From: Bdellovibrionales bacterium
GTDB taxonomy: Bacteria; Bdellovibrionota; Bdellovibrionia; Bdellovibrionales; Bdellovibrionaceae
Length of the DNA stretch: 64,000 nt
Direction: 5' to 3'
Assembly: GCA_016713585.1 (NCBI GenBank)
Contig: JADJOV010000023.1
Location: 1 to 64,000, forward strand
Position 1 is the stretch's first letter; each line of letters starts with the position of its first letter. Shown here in pieces: positions 58,235 to 64,000 of this stretch. Below the pieces are notes generated by a model that had not been told where the DNA came from, searched no databases, and saw only the letters and a program-made list of their open reading frames with translations. A program made the position numbers and the translations under genes.

Positions 58235-59536
58235 TTATGGCGGAGAGTTAGAACTACGAAGTTCCTTAAGAGCCTCGACTGCATTACTTAATGAAATTCG
58301 TTTTCGAAGAGCCAAAATTTCTTCCAACTTCTTAATCAATTGCGGAATCTCTTTTTCATGAGCACCAGCTCCCAATGTAAGATTCTTAATATGTAACTTC
58401 ATATGGCCTTCAATTATGCCTTCCGTCGTGAGAGCCCTGAGTGCGCCCAAATTTTGAGTCAGGCCCACGGCTGCAGCCACTCGCGAAAGTTCCTCAGCAC
58501 TGCGCACATTCAATAGTTTCAAGGCTAGCCCAGCTGTTGGATGCAAGGCTGTCACCCCACCCACAATTCCGACCACCAAAGGAGCTACAAACTCGCCCCT
58601 GAGAATCTCTCCATCCCAGGTCCATTTAGTAATGGATCGATAACTGCCCTCTGAACAAGCATAAGCATGAATTCCAGCTTCAACTGCGCGCCAATCATTT
58701 CCTGTCGCAATCAAGATAGGATCAATTCCGTTCAAAACGCCCTTATTGTTAGTCGCCGCTCGGTAAGGATCCTTCTGAGCAAACAGCGAGGCCTCTGCTA
58801 TTTTGGACCCCAATTCTGGATCAACACCTCGCAAAGAAACTTTTGCTTTGGTGAGCTTCGTATCTACGAGATTTGACAATATACACATCGTCACTTTTTC
58901 ATTGGTGAGCTGCTCGATCGGCTCTTTGAGGAATTCGCAAACTTGATTGATAATGTTTGCACCCATAGCATCACAGGGATTCATCATCACATGGACGATC
59001 GCCATTGAATGGCCGTCGCCTCGGTCAATCTCACGGACACTCAGATCTGTGACTCCGCCACCACGATTGACTAAACCAAAGGCAACTTCCCGATTGGCAA
59101 GCTCAATCAAATAAACCTTTTGTGCTAAAACTTGTTCTTTGAAACGAGCAAAGGATTTCACCTTGGCGCATTGAATTTGCCCGATGATTTCATGACCAAC
59201 GACAGAAGTGTGGATCTCTCCTTTTTCACGAATCCAACGAGCTGTTTTGCTCGCCGCGGCCACAATTGAAGTTTCCTCGACTGCCATTGGGATCACATAG
59301 TCTTTGCCATCAATTCGAAAGTTGGTAGCAACCCCGAGTGGCAATTGAAAATAGCCAATCACATTTTCAATAAACTTCTCACCTAAACTAAAATCTTTCA
59401 AACCACCTTTTTTTAGGTAATCCAAATCATCAGAGTTCAAAATCCCAAGACTTTGCAGTCGAGATAGTCTCTCTGTGAGATTCAATTTTGAAAACCCTTG
59501 AAACAACTGACCTAATTCGCTGGGAATTTGCGCCAT
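58235..59536 (-). CDS. Hydroxymethylglutaryl-CoA reductase, class II
   Basis: An intact 433-residue class II enzyme starting at ATG 59536. Conserved motifs are VEETSIVAAASKTARW (catalytic Glu), DAMGANIINQV (NAD(P)H-binding D-A-M-G-x-N), ATNNKGVLNGID (catalytic Lys and Asp) and GHMKLHIKNL (catalytic His near the C-terminal flap). It reduces HMG-CoA to mevalonate with two NAD(P)H. The start lies 25 bases inside the end of the isomerase gene, so both are co-translated. HMG-CoA synthase and thiolase genes are not in the window. Confidence 0.93.
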   Translation of the reverse strand: MAQIPSELGQLFQGFSKLNLTERLSRLQSLGILNSDDLDYLKKGGLKDFSLGEKFIENVIGYFQLPLGVATNFRIDGKDYVIPMAVEETSIVAAASKTARWIREKGEIHTSVVGHEIIGQIQCAKVKSFARFKEQVLAQKVYLIELANREVAFGLVNRGGGVTDLSVREIDRGDGHSMAIVHVMMNPCDAMGANIINQVCEFLKEPIEQLTNEKVTMCILSNLVDTKLTKAKVSLRGVDPELGSKIAEASLFAQKDPYRAATNNKGVLNGIDPILIATGNDWRAVEAGIHAYACSEGSYRSITKWTWDGEILRGEFVAPLVVGIVGGVTALHPTAGLALKLLNVRSAEELSRVAAAVGLTQNLGALRALTTEGIIEGHMKLHIKNLTLGAGAHEKEIPQLIKKLEEILALRKRISLSNAVEALKELRSSNSPP

Positions 59537-60630
59537 TTCCAAACCTTCTTTCGAGACAATTCTGCCACAGAAGCACAGCCTGTACAAAATAAAGAAATTT
59601 TCAATTCCATAGATAGTCGAGCAAAAAGCTGATCGAGTCGTAAAGCCACATCTTCAGGCTGCTGTGAAGGCCCACCACAAATCGCCTTAAGCCATGGCTG
59701 AGCAATACCGACCATATCTGCACCAAGTGTGATCATTTTTGCAATATCTAAGCCTGTTCGTATTCCCCCAGAGGCCCAAATTTTATAATCACAAGTGATC
59801 CCCTGAACGGCTAACAAAGACTCAAGTGTTGTCATCCCCCAGTTATCAAAAGTTTGAGCTACCCTATATCCAGGCGAATTGGGCTCAAATCTCGCCCCCT
59901 CAATTCGACCCCAGTGGGTGCCACCTTTGCCACTCAAGTCCACCGCATAGAGGCCTAAACCATTGAGCTTCTTTAGTGTTTCAAGTGAAAAGCCACATCC
60001 AACTTCCTTAAGGACCACTGGAATCTTGATCGCTTTAACAAGGTTCTCGATCGCTCGGAGCCCCCCACGAAACTGAGGAGTCCCTTCTTGCTGCAAAACT
60101 TCTTGCAATGGATTCGTATGGACAAAAAAGACCTGAGCATTCAAACACTCAATAAGTCGTCCGAGCTGATCCTGAAGTTTGGCTTCTGGAATTTGAATCA
60201 ACTGTGAGAGCCCCAAGTTTCCTGCTAAGATTGCTCCCGGAAATTTTTTCCTCAGACTTCGCCACTCCTGGCTCGCCTGCAAATTTCCAAGCTCCTTTCG
60301 TTGACTGCCCACTCCGACCAGAATGTGATGTCGCTCACTGAGACCTGCGAGTGCTTCATTTATCTGTGCTGAACCCTCATGGCCCGCAGTCATTGAACTC
60401 ACGAAAAAAGGAACCTGCCACGGCAGTTGCTGCCTGGAGCTCACTGACGAGCTCGAGGAACTCACTGAGGAATTTAATGAGATTTCGTCAAAATTAATTT
60501 CCGGGAGAGCTTCATGGACCAGCTCTATTTGATCGAGATCACTGAGAGAGCTCGTTTGCACGCGCTCATCCAGGGACCATCGAAGGTGGTCCATTTTTCG
60601 CCTCTCAAACTGAGAGTCAGATTCTCCCAT
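59512..60630 (-). CDS. fni: Type 2 isopentenyl-diphosphate delta-isomerase
   Basis: An FMN-dependent isomerase of 372 residues: FERRKMDHLRWSLDE, PFFVSSMTAGHEGSAQINEA (FMN-binding), SQRKELGNLQAS, PVVLKEVGCGFS, LSGKGGTHWGRIEGAR and ASGGIRTGLDIAKMI (phosphate binding) are all present. It interconverts IPP and DMAPP, closing the mevalonate route to isoprenoids. A Ser-rich low-complexity insert (SLNSSVSSSSSSVSS, residues about 51-65) comes from short DNA repeats at about 60423-60475. The gene begins 19 bases after rplT, suggesting read-through from the ribosomal operon. Confidence 0.93.
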   Translation of the reverse strand: MGESDSQFERRKMDHLRWSLDERVQTSSLSDLDQIELVHEALPEINFDEISLNSSVSSSSSSVSSRQQLPWQVPFFVSSMTAGHEGSAQINEALAGLSERHHILVGVGSQRKELGNLQASQEWRSLRKKFPGAILAGNLGLSQLIQIPEAKLQDQLGRLIECLNAQVFFVHTNPLQEVLQQEGTPQFRGGLRAIENLVKAIKIPVVLKEVGCGFSLETLKKLNGLGLYAVDLSGKGGTHWGRIEGARFEPNSPGYRVAQTFDNWGMTTLESLLAVQGITCDYKIWASGGIRTGLDIAKMITLGADMVGIAQPWLKAICGGPSQQPEDVALRLDQLFARLSMELKISLFCTGCASVAELSRKKVWKWRKFPAN

Positions 60631-60649
60631 TTCTAATTCAGCTTCTCAA

Positions 60650-60997
60650 CTACGGCAGTGCGTGCTTACAAAGAGACGCAAATGCGGAAACATCTTTGAT
60701 AGCAAGGTCTGCCAAGTTTTTACGATCTAAATTAATTCCCGCTTTAAGCAATCCACCGATCAACCGTGAATAGGTTGTGCCATTTAAGCGAGCAGCAGCA
60801 TTGATCCTTTGATTCCAAAGAACCCGAAAAGTTCTTTTTTTGACTTTTCGATCTCTGAACATATAGGCCATCGCGCGATCATTTTTCTCTGCCGCGTGAA
60901 TATAGGCCCTTGAATTGGCCGATATGCGGCCTTTCGACATCTTAAGAACTTTTTTGTGACGAGCACGATTGGTTTTACCTGATTTTACACGAGCCAT
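60650..60997 (-). CDS. rplT: 50S ribosomal protein L20
   Basis: A basic 115-residue protein with the L20 signature: MARVKSGKTNRARHKKVLKM, KGRISANSRAYIHAAEKNDR (slightly divergent), FRVLWNQRINAAARLNGTTY and SRLIGGLLKAGINLDRKNLA. L20 binds 23S rRNA early in assembly. It follows rpmI by 29 bases, as in most bacteria. infC, usually upstream of rpmI, is not present here. Confidence 0.96.
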   Translation of the reverse strand: MARVKSGKTNRARHKKVLKMSKGRISANSRAYIHAAEKNDRAMAYMFRDRKVKKRTFRVLWNQRINAAARLNGTTYSRLIGGLLKAGINLDRKNLADLAIKDVSAFASLCKHALP

Positions 60998-61026
60998 ATT
61001 TTATTCCTTTTCTATCTTCCGAAGAC

Positions 61027-61218
61027 TTAAAAAACGAGGGTTCTGCGAGTTTGATACATATTGGCGTCGTCTACGTAGACAACTTGTCCCAATTGCCGCT
61101 TGCTTTTTGAACTCATATGGGAGTTCAAATGTCGCATTTTAGTTTGTTTTCGCTTGACCTTCCCGCTAGGAAGAAGACGCAGGCGCTTTTTAGCCCCTGA
61201 ATGGGTTTTCTGCTTCAT
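61027..61218 (-). CDS. rpmI: 50S ribosomal protein L35
   Basis: A 63-residue very basic protein: MKQKTHSGAKKRLRLLPSGK and KRQTKMRHLNSHMSSKSKRQ-like sequence are typical of L35. It is the first gene of the rpmI-rplT operon here. The upstream 115 bases contain no infC; short inverted segments there could be a leader regulated by L20 in the way known for other bacteria, but no clear structure is visible. Confidence 0.95.
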   Translation of the reverse strand: MKQKTHSGAKKRLRLLPSGKVKRKQTKMRHLNSHMSSKSKRQLGQVVYVDDANMYQTRRTLVF

Positions 61219-61333
61219 ATATTGCCTCTCTCCGAAGTGGCGTGTTCCTCGAACCGAAGAACCTCTTTGTGTGCCGCATTCAGTTATTAAGGCTGAAAGA
61301 AATAGTCCGAAGCTGTTAGAATGTCCAGAGATT

Positions 61334-62552
61334 TTAGGCTGCGTCCTGCTTCTTAACTAAGAATTGATGAGGGAGGAGTAAAAACTGAGCCAACGGAACT
61401 GCTTTTGAATACAGCCAACCCTGCCCGAAGCTTGCACCAAGGCGTATTAAAATGTCCCGTTCTTCAATAGTCTCAATACCTTCGGCTATAATGTCCATTC
61501 CCAAGGATTGAGCCATAAAAATGATCGACCGAATCACCGCGAGCTTTGGCATCGCGACTGACTTTCATAACGAAGGATCTATCCACTTTCTGATAGTTCA
61601 CAGACATATGTGACAAATACTTCAGACTTGAGAACCCAGTCCCGAAATCATCAATTGAAATGCAGTAGCCCTTTTCATGGCATCGAGCCAAGGTATCCAG
61701 GGCCACGGCTCCTTCCATCATAACGCGCTCAGTTACTTCCAACTTAATATTCTGCACAGGAACTCTGTGCTTCCATGCAATTTTTTCAAGCTCCTCAACA
61801 AACTCAGGATGAGTAAACTGTCGGCTACTCACATTGATGCTCATCATAAAGTGAGGACCACCAAGGGCCTTCAGTTGATGAAAGTCTGCAAAACATCGAT
61901 CTAAAATCCAAAAACCGACTGGAACTACGAGCGCCGAATTTTCAAGAAAGTCTATAAATGAGTCCGGCATAATCAGGCCTCGAATGGGGTCATTCCAACG
62001 AATCAGCGCCTCGCACCCGATCACCGTGTCAGACTGAATATTCAAAATCGGCTGGTAATACATCACAAACTCGCCCTTATGAAGAGCATCCTGAAGTCGA
62101 TTCTCAAATTTTATATTTTCAAAAACATCGCCAAATTTCGCCGAAGAATCAACATACAAATTGGCGACGCCACTCTTCTTGCCATTGACAACATCCCACT
62201 GATTTGAAATCGCCAAGTTGTTTCGACGGAGCCGGGTCATCAGAACTTTGAGTAGCAACTGCACGAGACCATCAGAGCCCTGAAATCTCTGAAGCATTTG
62301 CTCTCGTGTGATAACCGTTAACACGCAATCCTCTATACAACGGACAGAAGCCGAGCGCGAAAGATTGTCAATCAAGGACATCTCACCAAAAATTTCACCT
62401 GCTCCCAAAATTGAAATTGGAATTTCCTCTTGATCCTTCGTGAGGTAAACAAGGACTCTTCCACTATCAATCACATAAGCACAATCCCCAGCATCGCCTT
62501 CGCGAAAAATGATTGATCCATCGGCTACAGATTGTTGATGTTTAGTGCTCAT
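61334..62552 (-). CDS. Cyclic-nucleotide-binding and EAL-domain protein (frameshift)
   Basis: Residues 10-120 form a cNMP-binding domain (GDAGDCAYVIDSGRVLVYLT, ILGAGEIFGEMSLIDNLSRS with the phosphate-binding cassette). The C-terminal EAL phosphodiesterase domain has GCEALIRW, MSINVSSRQF, LEVTERVMME, SIDDFGTGFSSLKYL and VDRSFV; after a frameshift near 61555, IIAEGIET and GQGWLYSKAV. All catalytic residues of c-di-GMP phosphodiesterases appear to be kept. The protein is about 405 residues, cytoplasmic, and probably links cyclic-nucleotide binding to c-di-GMP breakdown. Confidence 0.85.
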
Positions 62553-62858
62553 TCACAATTCTCATCGTCAAGATGTCAGAAGAAGTTAATGAATTTAGGT
62601 GTTTCATTCTGAGATTCTTAGGTCTTTCAAAAAATAATCTGTCGCTATTGTGGACACCAACCCCCTCACCTCGACAAAAGGAGGCCAAATGAGGAACTCT
62701 CGCTAGATCAATATCTAGCCTACCCTCGGGCAACCTGGTGACATTTTTAGCGATTCACATATAGAAGTTACTGCCCAAAGGCAATTATCCACGGATGGAG
62801 AAATTTTTGGTAAATTATTATTTACTGCCTTTCACGTCGCGTGTATCATCCTCTAAAA
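62553..62858. other. Intergenic region between divergent genes
   Basis: Separates the EAL gene from the AlkD-like gene. Short open frames are present but none has a ribosome site or recognisable product. AT-rich DNA at about 62795-62830 probably holds the AlkD promoter. I see nothing else. Confidence 0.35.
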
Positions 62859-63581
62859 ATGAATTCAGAAAATCCTCCACAAACAGCACTTCATGCGCAA
62901 AAAGTTCTCAGAGCCCATGGCAATGCGAAAAAAATAAAAATCCTCCAACGGTTTTTTAAAACTCAAAAGGGGGAATATGGTGAGGGCGATCAATTCTTAG
63001 GAGTCATGGTGCCAGAGACCCGTCGGGTTGCTCTGACCTTTAAAAATCTGCCCCTGCCAGAAGTCAAAAAACTCCTCTACTCGGTGGCTCATGAAGATCG
63101 TTTGTTAGCCTTAGTTGTGTTAGTAAACCAATACAAGATTGGGACCCAACGCGAGCAAAACGAAATATTTAATTTTTATCTCCGCCATAAAAGGCAAGTG
63201 AATAACTGGGATCTCGTTGACGTTAGCTCCCATCATATTGTAGGTGCTCACCTGATCGACAAGCCACGAGAGCCTTTGTACAAATTGGCACACTCCAAAA
63301 GTCTTTGGGACTCGCGCATTGCTATTGTGAGTACATACTTTTTTATTCGCCAAAATGACTTCAAAGACACATTAAATATTTCAAAGATTCTTTTACGTCA
63401 CCCAGAGGATCTTATTCACAAGGCCGTCGGGTGGATGCTTCGCGAGGTTGGAAAGCGGGATACGGCTATCCTCTGTCAGTACCTGAACAAGCACGGCCCG
63501 CAGATGCCACGGACAATGCTTCGTTATGCCATTGAAAGGCTTTCACAAGAAAAGCGCTTGTATTATTTAAAGCGTAAATAG
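62859..63581 (+). CDS. AlkD-like DNA alkylation repair protein
   Basis: A HEAT-like helical repeat protein of about 240 residues with the AlkD family pattern: GDQFLGVMVPETRRVALTFK near the N-terminus, NWDLVDVSSHHIVGAHLIDK (conserved N-W-D-L-V-D), LWDSRIAIVSTYFFIRQNDF, HKAVGWMLREVGKRD and MPRTMLRYAIERL. AlkD enzymes remove alkylated purines by a non-base-flipping glycosylase. ATG 62859 is used; GTG 62841 is an alternative. No partner gene is adjacent. Confidence 0.88.
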   Translation: MNSENPPQTALHAQKVLRAHGNAKKIKILQRFFKTQKGEYGEGDQFLGVMVPETRRVALTFKNLPLPEVKKLLYSVAHEDRLLALVVLVNQYKIGTQREQNEIFNFYLRHKRQVNNWDLVDVSSHHIVGAHLIDKPREPLYKLAHSKSLWDSRIAIVSTYFFIRQNDFKDTLNISKILLRHPEDLIHKAVGWMLREVGKRDTAILCQYLNKHGPQMPRTMLRYAIERLSQEKRLYYLKRK

Positions 63582-63699
63582 CCTATCCCTAGACCATCGC
63601 CTCGTTTTTCTAGACCAAAATCCTAAGCTTTAGGCCTTTAGTCTTTAAACTAAGACCCGATATTAGTCCTGTTGCTGGACGTTTCATTTGGAGGTTTAG

Positions 63700-64000
63700 A
63701 TGTCTCACCTTTCAAAAATCTTGTTTATCAATGTTGGGTTCTGTCTTTTGACGGGGCTTGGCTGCGCCAAAAATAATTTCGCTGAGCCCCCACAGGGGCC
63801 AGTGAAGGTGGAACCTCCACCGCCTCCTCCACCCCCCGAAGAGAAACCAATTTGCGAACTTCCTGAGGTTGACTATCAATTAGACTCTGGAGTGACTGAG
63901 TTCGAGGTCTTCAGCAGTAACGATGTCAGATTCGGATTCAACCTACTCACAGGTTTGCTGCTCCACTTCGACCTCAATTTTAGCGTTAAGAAAGCCTTAC
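63700..64000 (+). CDS. Lipoprotein, N-terminal part
   Basis: ATG 63700 follows TTGGAGG. A lipoprotein signal peptide ends in LTGLGC (lipobox Cys at residue 22), followed by a linker of nine prolines and then an unrecognised domain (VDYQLDSGVTEFEVFSSNDV). The frame runs off the right edge. The architecture, signal plus proline-rich linker, is similar to the lipoprotein at 3359. Confidence 0.7.
   Translation, partial: MSHLSKILFINVGFCLLTGLGCAKNNFAEPPQGPVKVEPPPPPPPPEEKPICELPEVDYQLDSGVTEFEVFSSNDVRFGFNLLTGLLLHFDLNFSVKKAL

Noticed and set aside
62542..62733. Small minus-strand gene upstream of the EAL gene
   Set aside because: It overlaps the start of the EAL gene in another frame, has no ribosome site and no recognisable product.

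Overview
The window looks like chromosomal DNA of a free-living or predatory Gram-negative bacterium, most probably Bdellovibrionota (Bdellovibrio-like). The right side carries an operon-like mevalonate pathway (type 2 IPP isomerase, class II HMG-CoA reductase, phosphomevalonate kinase, diphosphomevalonate decarboxylase, mevalonate kinase) beside rpmI-rplT and close to pheS-pheT-ihfA. There are also outer-membrane and lipoprotein genes, a sigma54 two-component pair and several sensor kinases. The assignment rests on gene content and remembered family distributions, not on a search.

Layout. 0-37.4 kb is an accessory region rich in genome-defence genes. It holds two copies of a large DUF2779 protein in which I read a Cas4-like Fe-S nuclease fused to a DEDDy exonuclease (0.8-2.8 kb, degraded; 31.9-34.0 kb, better preserved). 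It also holds a WYL regulator with a NERD-nuclease/helicase (4.5-7.3 kb), a PPP phosphatase pair (7.3-8.4 kb), unrecognised genes (8.6-12.4 kb), a putative PD-(D/E)XK nuclease (13.1-13.7 kb) and a four-gene type I Zorya system in the order zorD-zorA-zorB-zorC (14.7-21.9 kb). After Zorya come a histone-deacetylase-like hydrolase with an ADP-ribosylglycohydrolase (22.1-24.1 kb), endonuclease I (25.1-25.9 kb), a MoxR ATPase/VWA pair (26.0-28.4 kb), an LPP20-PEGA-TPR envelope protein, and a single-chain restriction-methylation protein (34.4-37.4 kb). A tRNA 3'-end remnant plus terminator at 37.73-37.79 kb marks a probable island edge.

38-46.3 kb is a signalling region: an NtrC-type regulator and sensor kinase, an ICMT-like methyltransferase, an alpha/beta hydrolase, and a peptide-binding protein followed directly by a hybrid histidine kinase. 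A second, broken peptide-binding-protein remnant precedes the first kinase, so the binding-protein/kinase arrangement occurs twice.

46.4-64 kb is core genome: tRNA-Pro(GGG), a MerR-type regulator, ihfA, pheT, pheS, rsmG, a SpoU/TrmH methyltransferase, a HExxH peptidase, a sensor kinase, the mevalonate operon, rplT, rpmI, a cyclic-nucleotide-binding EAL protein, an AlkD-like protein and the start of a lipoprotein.

An important caution: about twenty-five genes, including mvaD and the phosphomevalonate kinase gene, are interrupted by one- or two-base frameshifts or single in-frame stops, several of them in homopolymers. This is more like indel error in a long-read assembly than wholesale pseudogenisation. 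I therefore give whole-gene spans that bridge the breaks and note each break. Short in-frame tandem repeats (6, 9 or 12 bp) at protein termini are a second recurrent trait.
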